Positions 1 to 8,052 of a stretch of DNA of 64,000 bases are shown here, in pieces (positions within the stretch are counted from its first letter, which is position 1; each line of letters starts with the position of its first letter). The DNA lies in assembly GCA_000514715.1 (NCBI GenBank), contig AZWL01000025.1, positions 1-64,000 on the forward strand, given 5' to 3'. This DNA is from Streptomyces sp. CNH099. Its GTDB lineage: Bacteria; Actinomycetota; Actinomycetes; Streptomycetales; Streptomycetaceae. The notes beneath the pieces were generated by a model. That model was given only the letters and a program-made list of their open reading frames with translations. It ran no database searches and had not been told where the DNA came from. The position numbers were made by a program, and so were the translations under genes.

Positions 1-95
1 CCGTCATGTCCGACGGGTACTTCGGGCTTCTGTGCGGCCGGTCGCTCGCGTTCCCGAACCGGTGCGCGAGACAGTCACACGAAGGAGGAGCGGCG

Positions 96-266
96 TTGGA
101 CCAGGCCGTCCCGGCAGCGTACAACTGTGACAACAGGGCCTCCTGGGCGCGCTCTTGGCTTCAACAACCCCGAGCTGCACCAGAGGCCCTGTCTTCATGC
201 GCGCGACGGCGGAAGACCACCCGACCGGGCACTTTCACTCGAACCGATACCCAACAAGATCGATAG
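96..266 (+). CDS. Possible 56-aa ORF with a strong SD; otherwise unassigned leader region
   Basis: Positions 1-291 hold no gene I recognise. The only candidate is a TTG at 96 preceded by a purine-rich SD (GAAGGAGGAG, 81-90) that opens a 56-codon frame ending at 266, just before the alcohol dehydrogenase. The peptide is Ala/Arg/Gln-rich with no domain, signal peptide or membrane segment. The SD is the only real support. It could be a short leader or a chance match. Confidence 0.2.
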   Translation: MDQAVPAAYNCDNRASWARSWLQQPRAAPEALSSCARRRKTTRPGTFTRTDTQQDR

Positions 267-291
267 AGCAACAGCTTCTAAGGAGCTGGTG

Positions 292-1335
292 ATGCGTCCT
301 ACGACCGGATGGCGGGCGGACAGCGCGACCCGGACCCTGCGCCGCGCGGCGCTGGAGCGCCGGGATCTCCGCCCGGACGACATCGCGGTACGCGTCGAGT
401 ACTGCGGCGTCTGCCACACGGACCTCCACGCGTTGCGGGCGTACGAGAGCGACGCGAACGGCCCGCTCGTCCCCGGGCACGAGTTCACCGGCGTGGTCAC
501 CCAGGTCGGCGGCGCGGTTTCCGACTTCTCCCCGGGCGCCGCCGTGGCCGTCGGCAACATCGTCGACTCGTGCCTCGTCTGCCGCATGTGCCGGGCCGGG
601 CAGGAGAACTTCTGCCGGGAGTTTCCGACCCTCACCTACGGCGGAGCCGACCGGCAGGACGGGACGACCACGCTGGGCGGGTACTCCCGCGAGTACGTCG
701 TCAGCCGTCGGTTCGCCTACCACCTCCCCGCGGGCCTCGACGCAGCCGCCGCAGCTCCCCTGCTCTGCGCCGGGGTCACCGTCTGGGAACCGCTGCGGGC
801 GCTCGGAGTGGGGCCCGGCAGTGCCGTGGCCGTGGCCGGGCTGGGCGGCCTGGGGCACCTGGCGGTCAAGATGGCGACCGCGCTCGGCGCCACGACCTCC
901 GTCGTCAGCCGGACTCCGGACAAGGCCGGCGAGGCGCGCCGCCTGGGGGCGCAGGGACTCGTCGTGTCCACCGACTCCGAGCAGATGGAAGCGGTCCGCG
1001 ACCGGTTCGACGTGGTCATCGACACCATCCCCGCCCCCCACGATCCGGCTCCGTACCTGCGGATGACCGCCATGGACGGCACGCTCAGCCACCTCGGCCA
1101 CCTCGGACCGGTCACCGTGGACACCCTGGACCTGCTCATCGGCCGCAAGAAGCTCAGCTCCGCCGGCAGCGGCGGCCGCTCGTCCACCGCCGCGATGCTG
1201 CGCTTCTGCGCCGCACACGACATCGCCGCAGACATCGAACTACTGCCGTCGTCCGAGGTGAACACCGCTCTCGAACGCCTGGGGCACAACGACGTGCGCT
1301 ACCGCTTCGTGCTCGACATGTCCGACCTGGACTGA
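292..1335 (+). CDS. Zinc-dependent alcohol dehydrogenase (CAD/YahK-type MDR)
   Basis: Medium-chain zinc alcohol dehydrogenase, 347 aa, expected to interconvert alcohols and aldehydes with NAD(P)H in the cytoplasm. Catalytic-zinc positions are visible: Cys in YCGVCHTD (about 38-42), GHE at 62-64, and Cys159 in LLCAG. The structural-zinc lobe has four Cys (94, 97, 100, 108). The Rossmann glycine motif GLGGLG is at about 183-188. ATG 292 was chosen because AAGGAG (280-285) sits 6 nt upstream; GTG 289 is an alternative with a tight 3-nt gap. Length fits the cinnamyl-alcohol-dehydrogenase-like branch. The substrate cannot be read from context: the gene stands alone, followed by 287 nt without a gene. 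Confidence 0.88.
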   Translation: MRPTTGWRADSATRTLRRAALERRDLRPDDIAVRVEYCGVCHTDLHALRAYESDANGPLVPGHEFTGVVTQVGGAVSDFSPGAAVAVGNIVDSCLVCRMCRAGQENFCREFPTLTYGGADRQDGTTTLGGYSREYVVSRRFAYHLPAGLDAAAAAPLLCAGVTVWEPLRALGVGPGSAVAVAGLGGLGHLAVKMATALGATTSVVSRTPDKAGEARRLGAQGLVVSTDSEQMEAVRDRFDVVIDTIPAPHDPAPYLRMTAMDGTLSHLGHLGPVTVDTLDLLIGRKKLSSAGSGGRSSTAAMLRFCAAHDIAADIELLPSSEVNTALERLGHNDVRYRFVLDMSDLD

Positions 1336-1622
1336 CCGACGGCGCGGCCTGTCCCACAGCAATCCGGGGGCCAACCGCGACCGCGGTGCCGGGCAGAGGC
1401 GCCGCCGCCCCGGGGGCAGTCGACGGAGTCGAGCCACGCCAAGCCGTTTGACAGCCGGCAGCCCGGACATCGGCCTCACCCCGGACCGGGCACGTCCCGC
1501 GAGAGCGTTAGGGTCGTACGCGGGGGTGGACCGGCGCCGTCCGCCGTCCGGACAACGCCTTGGCACAGCCGCCCGGTTGGCGGCGCGACCCGGAGAGAGC
1601 CGACCCCGGCGAGGAGCGATCG

Positions 1623-2069
1623 ATGAGCAGTGGAGAACGGCCGGAGACAGCGGAACTGCTCGACCTCCGGCCCCACCCGGAAGGCGGCTGGTACCGGCAG
1701 ACCTGGGCCAGCGACATCACCGTGGCCCCCGAGGGGTACACGAGCGGCCGGGCCACCGCCACGGCGATCTACTTCCTGCTGACGGCAGGCGAGGAGTCCG
1801 CCTGGCACACGGTGCGCTCCGCGGAGCTGTGGCTCTGGCACCGCGGCGGCCCCCTGCGCCTGACCATGGGAGGAGACGGCGACACCCCCGGCGGGCGGCC
1901 GACCCAGGTCGTCCTCGGCCCCGACCTCGCCGCCGGCCACCAGCCGCAGGTCCTCGTCCCTCCCGGAGTCTGGCAGCGCGCCGAGCCCGCCGGCGCCGAG
2001 GAGGTCCTCGTCAGCTGCGTCGTCTCGCCGGGCTTCGACTTCGCGGACTTCCGCCTGCTGCAGAGCTGA
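1623..2069 (+). CDS. DUF985-type cupin protein
   Basis: Small 148-aa cupin of the DUF985 family. The N-terminal HPEGGWYRQTW motif, the AIYFLL core, the SAWHTVRSAELW strand pair and the late VSPGFDFADF motif are typical. Family members are compact beta-barrels related to sugar-epimerase-like cupins, and their substrate is not settled. ATG 1623 is preceded by GAGGAG (1611-1616) with 6 nt spacing. A longer in-frame start at 1560 lacks an SD and conserved residues. It is convergent with the merR gene, 108 nt away, so it is probably a single-gene unit. Confidence 0.8.
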   Translation: MSSGERPETAELLDLRPHPEGGWYRQTWASDITVAPEGYTSGRATATAIYFLLTAGEESAWHTVRSAELWLWHRGGPLRLTMGGDGDTPGGRPTQVVLGPDLAAGHQPQVLVPPGVWQRAEPAGAEEVLVSCVVSPGFDFADFRLLQS

Positions 2070-2177
2070 CCGCCATCGCGCACTCGCCTGGAGCGCCCCC
2101 GCGAGGGACGGGTAGCCGTGCGCTGCCCCCTGCCGGCGTGCCGGGCGAACGGCTCAACGACCCTTGACCTGCCGACG

Positions 2178-2579
2178 TCAAGACGACCCTGGGAAGAGAT
2201 GCCGGTCATGGCACGCCGGCCGCAGGTGGAGTTGTTCGAGCTGATCGCGGAGCCGGGTCAGCCGGGCGATCTCGGCGTCGAGGACGGCGATGCGGTGACC
2301 GACGACTGCGCCCGCGTCCCGGGTGTCCGGCGAGCCGCAACGGGGCGGCGGGTACTCGCTGACCTCGTGCAGCGTGCGGGCGCGGGCGGCCAGGTCGGCG
2401 ACGGTGAGACCGAGCGCGAGCAACTCGCGGATCACCCTGACCCGGGCGAGGTCCGGCGGGCCGTACTCGCGCTGGCCGGTGGCGCTGCGCGGCGGCGGCG
2501 GGAGCAGGCCGCGCTGCTCGTAAAAGCGCAGGGCTCTGGGGGTCGTGCCGGTCGCCGCCGCCGCGTCGCCGATCCGCAT
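2178..2579 (-). CDS. MerR-family transcriptional regulator
   Basis: MerR-type regulator of 133 aa. The N-terminal winged helix (MRIGDAAAATGTTPRALRFYE, then QRGLL and GQREY) covers about residues 1-70, followed by a dimerisation helix. The Cys and His residues near the C terminus (CGSPD, CHDRH) could form an effector site, but no metal-binding loop is clear. It is the second gene of an operon, starting 7 nt after the CurA-like oxidoreductase. The operon promoter has the long spacer and dyad expected for MerR control, so it probably regulates itself and its partner. The inducer may be an electrophile or aldehyde handled by the reductase, which is inference. Confidence 0.85.
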   Translation of the reverse strand: MRIGDAAAATGTTPRALRFYEQRGLLPPPPRSATGQREYGPPDLARVRVIRELLALGLTVADLAARARTLHEVSEYPPPRCGSPDTRDAGAVVGHRIAVLDAEIARLTRLRDQLEQLHLRPACHDRHLFPGSS

Positions 2580-2586
2580 CGTCTCG

Positions 2587-3615
2587 CTACACCTCCACCA
2601 CGACCGCCCCGAAGTGGCGACCTGCCATCACGTCCTGCAACGCCTGGGGCGCCGCGTCGATGCCCGGGACGCGCACGTACGGAAAGCGGATCTCACCGGA
2701 GCGCAGCCATGCACCGAAGCGCGTGGTCCACTCGGCCTCGGCGGCGGGCAGGTCGGTGGCGCTGAAACCGCGGAGAGTCACGCCCTTGACGACGATGCGG
2801 AACGAGTCGAGTTCGACCGGGGCGCTGCCGCCGGCCCGGCCCGCGTCCAACTGGCCGGATACCGCGCCGACCAGCGCGAACCTGGCGTCCTGCCGGGCGG
2901 CGCGGAGCGCGGCGGCGAGAAGTGGGCCGCCGGTGGTGTCGAGGAGTACGTCGATGCCGCCGGGCGCGGCGGCGGCGAGCTGGCCGTCGAGGTCGCCGTG
3001 GTCACGGCGGATGACGGCGTCGCAGCCGAGTTCCTCGACGAGGCGGCGTGCCTTGTGGTCCGAGCCGGTGGCGCCGATCACCCGGCCCGCGCCCAGCAGG
3101 CGGGCGATCTGCCCGGCGAGGGTGCCGACCGCGCCGCTCGCGCCGGTGACGAGTACGGTGTCGCCCGCGCGAACCCCGGTGAGGCGGGTCAGCGAGCGAT
3201 ACGGCGCCGCGCCCTGGGCGAGGTGGGCGACCGGGTCGGGCAGCGCACCGTCGAGCACGGTGCAGCCGTCCTCGGGCACCACCGCGTACTCCCGCCAGCC
3301 GAGGAAGTGCCCGACCGCGTCACCGGGGCGCAGCCTGCCGCCGTCCGCCGCCGCGACGACCTCGCCCACGGCGGAGCCGAAGAGCACGTCGCCGGCGTGC
3401 AGCGGTGGCAGCGGCACGTCGCCACCGGCCTCGCCGCCGATGAGGGTGCGCAGGCCGGGAAAGACGAGGAAGTGGGTGTTGCGTACGAGCACCTCCCCGG
3501 CCGCGGGCGGCCGGACCGGGGTCTCGGCGACAGCGAGGTCGGCCGCGGTCGGCAGACCGTCCGGTGCCGCGGCGAGCCGGACTTCGCGGGCGGTGCCGGG
3601 CAGGGTGGTGGGCAT
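2587..3615 (-). CDS. CurA-like NADP-dependent MDR oxidoreductase
   Basis: Zinc-independent medium-chain reductase, 342 aa, of the CurA / leukotriene-B4 12-hydroxydehydrogenase branch, which reduces double bonds of alpha,beta-unsaturated carbonyls with NADPH. The nucleotide-binding motif (VTGASGAVGTLAGQIA, about 152-167) and the C-terminal ending GRHFGAVVVEV are typical. It lacks the zinc-ligand motifs present in the dehydrogenase at 292. ATG at 3615 is preceded by AGGAGG (3623-3628) with 7 nt spacing. It is the first gene of a two-gene operon with merR and is expressed from the long-spacer promoter at 3648-3679. The role is likely detoxification of reactive enones or quinones. Confidence 0.85.
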   Translation of the reverse strand: MPTTLPGTAREVRLAAAPDGLPTAADLAVAETPVRPPAAGEVLVRNTHFLVFPGLRTLIGGEAGGDVPLPPLHAGDVLFGSAVGEVVAAADGGRLRPGDAVGHFLGWREYAVVPEDGCTVLDGALPDPVAHLAQGAAPYRSLTRLTGVRAGDTVLVTGASGAVGTLAGQIARLLGAGRVIGATGSDHKARRLVEELGCDAVIRRDHGDLDGQLAAAAPGGIDVLLDTTGGPLLAAALRAARQDARFALVGAVSGQLDAGRAGGSAPVELDSFRIVVKGVTLRGFSATDLPAAEAEWTTRFGAWLRSGEIRFPYVRVPGIDAAPQALQDVMAGRHFGAVVVEV

Positions 3616-3647
3616 GGGCGTTCCTCCTGGTGCGTGAGAGCGCGGGG

Positions 3648-3679
3648 ACGCTAACCCCTGACCCGCACGTCAGGGTCAA
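3648..3679 (-). promoter_or_regulatory. MerR-type promoter and operator of the CurA/merR operon
   Basis: On the minus strand, TTGACC (-35, 3679-3674) is followed 19-20 bp later by TTAGCG or TAGCGT (-10, 3653-3648). The over-long spacer contains a perfect dyad, CCCTGAC-N6-GTCAGGG (3656-3675). A 19-20 bp spacer spanned by a dyad is the hallmark of promoters activated by MerR proteins through DNA untwisting. A MerR gene is in the operon it drives. Confidence 0.7.
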
Positions 3680-3790
3680 GCCCCGCCGCCATGCCCCAGC
3701 TGCCCGGCCCGCCGACGCGGAAGCGGTCACCGGCCCGTCGTAGCCGGTGGGAGGGCGTGCAAGGCGACAAGTCGACCTGACCGTAAGCCA

Positions 3791-3822
3791 TTGGTCTACA
3801 CCTTGTGTTGGTGCAGACCAAG
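3791..3822 (+). promoter_or_regulatory. Two DasR-like (dre/chitinase direct-repeat) boxes
   Basis: Two 15-bp elements, TTGGTCTACACCTTG (3791-3805) and TTGGTGCAGACCAAG (3808-3822), are repeated with 17 bp between starts, about 75 bp upstream of the GH19 chitinase start. Both match the dre core TGGTCTAGACCA that DasR binds and the direct repeats known in Streptomyces chitinase promoters. They imply N-acetylglucosamine/chitin-dependent control. Confidence 0.7.
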
Positions 3823-3896
3823 ATGATTGACTGCGCCCCGTCAAGCTCCAAACGCCGGCGTTCGCGCCGGTGACCCCCCACCAGGAGAGTGATGAG

Positions 3897-4652
3897 GTGC
3901 TGAGGAAACTCGGAACAAAGGTCAAGGCACTGCTCGCGATCGGCGCACTCGCCGCGGCGCTGGCCGTCGTCGTGCCCGTGACCGCGTCGGCCGGCGAGGG
4001 AGGCGAGGACCGCGTGGACGGGGCGGAGGCTGCCGCGTTCGTCGTCAGTGAGGCGCAGTTCGAGCAGATGTTCCCGGGGCGGAACGCCTTCTACACGTAC
4101 CGGGGGCTGACCGACGCGCTCGGCGCGTACCCCGCGTTCGCCACCACCGGTGACGAGACGACGCAGAAGCGGGAGGCCGCCGCGTTCCTGGCGAACGTCA
4201 GTCACGAGACCGGCGGGCTCGTGCACATCGTCGAGCAGAACCAGGACAACTACCCGCACTACTGCGACGCGTCGCAGCCCTACGGCTGCCCCGCCGGGCA
4301 GGCCGCGTACTACGGGCGCGGGCCCATCCAGCTCAGCTGGAACTTCAACTACAAGGCCGCCGGCGACGCGCTCGGCATCGACCTGCTGAACGACCCCTGG
4401 CAGGTGGAGCGGAACGCCGCCGCGGCGTGGCAGACCGGCATCTGGTACTGGATGACGCAGTCCGGGCCCGGGTCGATGCCCGCGCACGACGCCGTCGTCG
4501 GCGGGCACGGCTTCGGCGAGACCATCCGGGCCATCAACGGGTCGATCGAGTGCGACGGCGGGAACCCCGCCCAGGTGCAGAGCCGGATCGACAAGTACAC
4601 GCAGTTCGTGCAGATCCTCGGCACGACCCCCGGTGACAACCTGAGCTGCTGA
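3897..4652 (+). CDS. Secreted GH19 chitinase
   Basis: Family 19 chitinase, about 251 aa, an inverting endochitinase cleaving beta-1,4-GlcNAc chains of chitin outside the cell. The signal peptide covers about residues 1-32 (basic start, hydrophobic core, ending near VTASA). The catalytic domain has NVSHETGG (acid Glu about 104), a second acidic residue in IVEQNQ (about 113) and the substrate-cleft motif YYGRGPIQLSWNFNY. There is no chitin-binding module, so it is a catalytic-domain-only enzyme. GTG 3897 is preferred over 3870: AGGAG (3883-3887) precedes it and it gives a clean signal peptide. DasR-like boxes lie upstream. GH18 follows after a terminator, consistent with co-induced but separately transcribed genes. 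Confidence 0.92.
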   Translation: MLRKLGTKVKALLAIGALAAALAVVVPVTASAGEGGEDRVDGAEAAAFVVSEAQFEQMFPGRNAFYTYRGLTDALGAYPAFATTGDETTQKREAAAFLANVSHETGGLVHIVEQNQDNYPHYCDASQPYGCPAGQAAYYGRGPIQLSWNFNYKAAGDALGIDLLNDPWQVERNAAAAWQTGIWYWMTQSGPGSMPAHDAVVGGHGFGETIRAINGSIECDGGNPAQVQSRIDKYTQFVQILGTTPGDNLSC

Positions 4653-4665
4653 ACCGAACGCGGCC

Positions 4666-4705
4666 GGTGCGGGCCCGTCCGTCCCGAGAGGGACGGGCCC
4701 GCACC
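4666..4705 (+). terminator. Strong hairpin terminator after GH19
   Basis: Perfect 15-bp stem (4666-4680 with 4691-4705) around a 10-nt loop, starting 13 nt after the GH19 stop codon. No T-tract follows, as is usual in Streptomyces. Confidence 0.75.
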
Positions 4706-4748
4706 GCCGGACTCCCCCCACGCACCCCACCCCCCACTGGAGGCAGTT

Positions 4749-5783
4749 GTGGCACGCGCACGAACCCGCAGGAACCGGAGGATACGCAAGCGGCTCGTCG
4801 GCATCGCCGGCGCTGTGTCGCTGGCCGCGGGCGGACTGGTCTTCGCCGTCACGGAGGCGGCGGCCGGCCCCGAGCGGCCGGCCGCCGCCGGGAGCACGGC
4901 GGCCGTGCCCGCGCACGCGGTCACCGGCTACTGGCAGAACTTCGACAACGGCGCCACGGTGCAGACCATCGCCGACGTGCCGGAGGCGTACGACATCGTC
5001 GCCGTCGCCTTCGCCGACGCGACCGGCACCCCCGGCCAGGTCGACTTCACCCTGGACCCGGCACTGGACTACACCGAGGACGCCTTCAAGGCCGACATCG
5101 CCGCCAAGCAGGAGAGCGGCAAGTCCGTCGTCGTCTCGGTCGGCGGCGAGCGCGGCGCGGTCTCCGTCAACGACGCGGCGTCCGCGGACGCCTTCGCGAC
5201 CAGCGTCCTCGGGCTCATGGAGGAGTACGGGTTCGACGGCGTCGACATCGACCTGGAGAACGGTCTCGACTCCACGTACATGACGCAGGCCCTGGAGGCG
5301 ATCCACGCGGGCGCCGGCGACGGCCTGGTGGTGACGATGGCGCCGCAGACCATCGACATGCAGTCGCCGGACAACGAGTACTTCAAGACGGCGCTGAACA
5401 TCAAGGACTTCCTCACCGTCGTCAACATGCAGTACTACAACAGCGGTTCCATGCTGGGCTGCGACGGCCGGGTCTACGCCCAGGGCACGGTCGACTTCCT
5501 CACCGCGCTCGCCTGCATCCAGTTGGAGAACGGGCTCGACCCCTCGCAGGTCGGCCTCGGCACGCCCGCCTCGCCGCAGGCGGCCGGCGGCGGGTACGTG
5601 GACCCGGGTGTGGTGACCGACGCGCTCGACTGCCTGACCCGGGGCACCGGCTGCGGCTCGTTCCAGCCGGAGCGGACGTACCCGGGCCTGCGCGGCGCGA
5701 TGACCTGGTCGACCAACTGGGACGCCGGCAACGGCAACGCCTGGTCGGACACGGTCGGCCCGCACGTCGACGGGCTGCCGTAG
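4749..5783 (+). CDS. Secreted GH18 chitinase
   Basis: Family 18 chitinase, 344 aa, a retaining enzyme acting on chitin outside the cell. An Arg-rich N terminus and hydrophobic core (about 1-40) form a signal peptide, possibly Tat-like (RTRRNRRIRKR). The catalytic TIM barrel carries SVGGERG (about 130-136) and the signature DGVDIDLE (163-170, Glu170 the acid/base). MQYYNS and the late MTWSTNWD are other conserved barrel strands. No carbohydrate-binding module is attached. GTG 4749 has GGAGG at 4739-4743. Together with the upstream GH19 and the convergent GH87 it forms a fungal-wall-degrading set. Confidence 0.93.
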   Translation: MARARTRRNRRIRKRLVGIAGAVSLAAGGLVFAVTEAAAGPERPAAAGSTAAVPAHAVTGYWQNFDNGATVQTIADVPEAYDIVAVAFADATGTPGQVDFTLDPALDYTEDAFKADIAAKQESGKSVVVSVGGERGAVSVNDAASADAFATSVLGLMEEYGFDGVDIDLENGLDSTYMTQALEAIHAGAGDGLVVTMAPQTIDMQSPDNEYFKTALNIKDFLTVVNMQYYNSGSMLGCDGRVYAQGTVDFLTALACIQLENGLDPSQVGLGTPASPQAAGGGYVDPGVVTDALDCLTRGTGCGSFQPERTYPGLRGAMTWSTNWDAGNGNAWSDTVGPHVDGLP

Positions 5784-5799
5784 CCCCCGCCCCTGCCGC

Positions 5800-5839
5800 G
5801 GCGGGCCGGCCGGGACGCGGAAGTCCCGGCCGGCCCGCC
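5800..5839. terminator. Bidirectional terminator between GH18 and GH87
   Basis: A 17-bp perfect stem (5800-5816 with 5823-5839) and 6-nt loop GCGGAA lie between the convergent GH18 (stop 5783) and GH87 (stop 5865) genes. Confidence 0.8.
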
Positions 5840-5864
5840 CGGGGTGGCGGGTGCGGTGCCGGTG

Positions 5865-7817
5865 TCAGCCCTCCCGGCCGCGGGCCGGGGTGCCGTTCTC
5901 CGCGCCCGGCCAGCCGTTGATCACGAACTGCGAGCCCGGCTCGACGACGACGTCGCCCTCCGCCGAGTCGGTGATGGTGACGTTCGTGAGGTTCGCGCTG
6001 CCGCGGGCGCCGCCCATGGCGAGGATGCCGGCGCCGTTGTTGGACTTCTCGATCGTCACGTTCGAGATGTTCACGTTCGGCATGTCGCCGCCGCCCGACT
6101 TGAACTGGATCCCGTCGTACGTCGAGTCGTGGATGTCGGTGTCCTCGATGGTCACGCCCGGGATCGGCTGGCCCGCGGGGAAGAGCGTGATGGCGCCGAA
6201 CTCCTGCGCCTCGCCCCAGAACGCGCCACCGCAGCGGTACAGGGAGTTGCCCGAGATCACGGTCTCGCCCGAGAAGGGCACGGGGTCGTGGTCGGTGGCG
6301 AGCATGATGCCGGGGTAGTTCGCGGTGTCGGAGATCAGGTTGTTCTCGACGGTGTTGCCGTAGCCGCCGTAGATCGCGACCCCGTTCGCGCGCCAGGGGA
6401 GCTGGATGGTGTTGTTCCTGAAGCGGTTGTCGTGGCCGATGTCGGTGGCCGGGTCCTTCACGTACTTGCTGGCCCAGACGGCGAGGGAGTCGTCCCCGGT
6501 GGTGCGGAAGGAGGAGTTGACGACCTCGGAGTTGCGGGTGCCGTTGGTGAAGTTGATGCCGTCGGCGTACGTGTTGCGGATGCGCATCCCGCTGAACTTC
6601 AGCCCGTCGGCCGGGCCCCACAGCTCGGGCCTGTTGGAGTAGTCGCGGCCGACCCAGACGCCGACGTTGGCGTGCTCGATCCACACGTTCGAGATCTCGG
6701 TGCCGACGCCGAACCGGCCGTTCAGGCCCACGCCGCCCTCGTGGCCGCCGTCGCCGCCGCGGATGGTGCCGGAGCCGAAGATGGCGATGTCGGAGATCCG
6801 GGTGTTCCTGTCGATGTCGAAGCCGAAGTTGCCCTCGTGCGGGTGGTTGATGCCGTCGGCCTCGTGCGGCGGGGTGAGCGTGAAGAACTGCGAGTGCCAC
6901 ATGCCGGCGCCGCGGATGTCGACGTCGCGGATGCCGACCTGGTTGTACTGGCCGCCGGCGAGGTCCTCGGTGAGGATCTTCTGCTCCTGCCGCCACTGCC
7001 CCGGCGGGACCCAGACGCACTCGATCTCGCCGTTCTGGTCGGCGGTGACGGCGGACTGCAGGGCCTCGGTGTCGTCGCCGCCGTCGTCGGGCACGGCGCC
7101 GTACTCGGTGATCGACGTGCAGGCGGCCGGCTTCTCGGCCGGCGGCGCGACCTGCTCCAGGTCGATCAGGTCGATGACGTAGAACGCGGCGCTGTCGTCG
7201 GCGTCGCGCTGGAGGCGGAAGGTGGTGCCCTCCGGGTAGCTCTGCTCCAGCAGCGCGTGGGACTCGTCGAAGAGGCGGCGGGCGTCGTTCTGCGGGGTGT
7301 TGGTCAGGCCCTCGGGGTCGTCGGTGTTGCCGTACAGCCAGCTGTGCTTGGACGACAGGTCCAGCTTCTGCACGAACGCGCCGTTCGCGTAGAGGCTGAG
7401 GGTGGCGTCCATGCCGCCGCCGCCCGGGGCGTCGGGGATGGAGTTGCGGACGACGATGGAGTTGGTCGGCGCGGTCGAGGTGAACTCGACGTACTGACCG
7501 GTGTGCTCCAGCCGCACCGACCGGCGGCCCGAGGACTCCGAGCCGAAGTTGGTGTGCCCGAAGGTCCGCTTCGCGTCGGCCTCCACCAGGGTGCCGTCGT
7601 ACGTGCCGGCCTCGGCCTCGTACTCCACGTACGGCAGTTCCGCGCCGGACGCGGCGGCCGCGGCCCCCGTCCCGGCGGAGCCGCTGCCGCCGGTGCCGCC
7701 ACCCTCGGGGGCGATGCCGGCGAGGGCCTGGCCGGAGAGGGGCAGGACCCCGACCGCGACCAGGCCGAGCGCCGGTATCCCGACGGCCACGCGCCGTCTG
7801 AGCTGCTTCCACTTCAT
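5865..7817 (-). CDS. Secreted GH87 alpha-1,3-glucanase / mycodextranase
   Basis: Secreted enzyme of 650 aa expected to hydrolyse alpha-1,3-glucan (or nigeran) of fungal walls. A signal peptide covers about 1-33, followed by a Gly/Ala linker. A CBM6/35-like beta-sandwich lies at about 62-220 (VEYEAEAG...SGRRSVRL...QYVEF). A right-handed parallel beta-helix follows from about 235 to the end. The GH87 catalytic Asp triad is visible as ADG (Asp419) and GDDS (Asp442, Asp443). ATG 7817 was chosen over the 5' extension to 7871 because the signal peptide starts there and an AG-rich SD precedes it. The promoter side carries an inverted repeat at 7868-7911. Confidence 0.85.
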   Translation of the reverse strand: MKWKQLRRRVAVGIPALGLVAVGVLPLSGQALAGIAPEGGGTGGSGSAGTGAAAAASGAELPYVEYEAEAGTYDGTLVEADAKRTFGHTNFGSESSGRRSVRLEHTGQYVEFTSTAPTNSIVVRNSIPDAPGGGGMDATLSLYANGAFVQKLDLSSKHSWLYGNTDDPEGLTNTPQNDARRLFDESHALLEQSYPEGTTFRLQRDADDSAAFYVIDLIDLEQVAPPAEKPAACTSITEYGAVPDDGGDDTEALQSAVTADQNGEIECVWVPPGQWRQEQKILTEDLAGGQYNQVGIRDVDIRGAGMWHSQFFTLTPPHEADGINHPHEGNFGFDIDRNTRISDIAIFGSGTIRGGDGGHEGGVGLNGRFGVGTEISNVWIEHANVGVWVGRDYSNRPELWGPADGLKFSGMRIRNTYADGINFTNGTRNSEVVNSSFRTTGDDSLAVWASKYVKDPATDIGHDNRFRNNTIQLPWRANGVAIYGGYGNTVENNLISDTANYPGIMLATDHDPVPFSGETVISGNSLYRCGGAFWGEAQEFGAITLFPAGQPIPGVTIEDTDIHDSTYDGIQFKSGGGDMPNVNISNVTIEKSNNGAGILAMGGARGSANLTNVTITDSAEGDVVVEPGSQFVINGWPGAENGTPARGREG

Positions 7818-7867
7818 GGTGTCCTCTGTTCTGTGGGGGGCTGACAGAGTGCGTATGCCGCTCTCTT

Positions 7868-7911
7868 GCAATAGATCAACGTAAGTTTGCGTAACAGAGT
7901 CAATCTATTGC
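7868..7911. promoter_or_regulatory. Inverted-repeat cluster in the GH87/yaaA divergent promoter
   Basis: GCAATAGAT (7868-7876) and ATCTATTGC (7903-7911) form a perfect 9-bp inverted repeat enclosing two CGTAA direct repeats spaced 10 bp (7880 and 7890). The region is unusually AT-rich and lies 50 bp upstream of the GH87 start, so a repressor or activator site for glucanase induction is plausible. The regulator is unknown. Confidence 0.45.
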
Positions 7912-8052
7912 TGATTGGCAGTCAGAGTTTTGAGGTAGGTCACGGGTTTGTCAATGGTCGGCGCACGGCGCCTTTTCCGGACCGCGGGCGCGGCGCGGGT
8001 AGGCTGCCGGACGGCGGAGGGGGAACCGGAAACATCACCGCGGGAGGAATTC

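Noticed and set aside
2163..2182. CTTGAC-N8-GTCAAG dyad at the merR 3' end
   Set aside because: Only 6-bp arms inside or next to the stop codon, weaker than the promoter dyad; a function could not be supported.
3651..5765. 704-codon antisense frame over both chitinases
   Set aside because: A shadow of the GH19 and GH18 genes; no domain or start signal.
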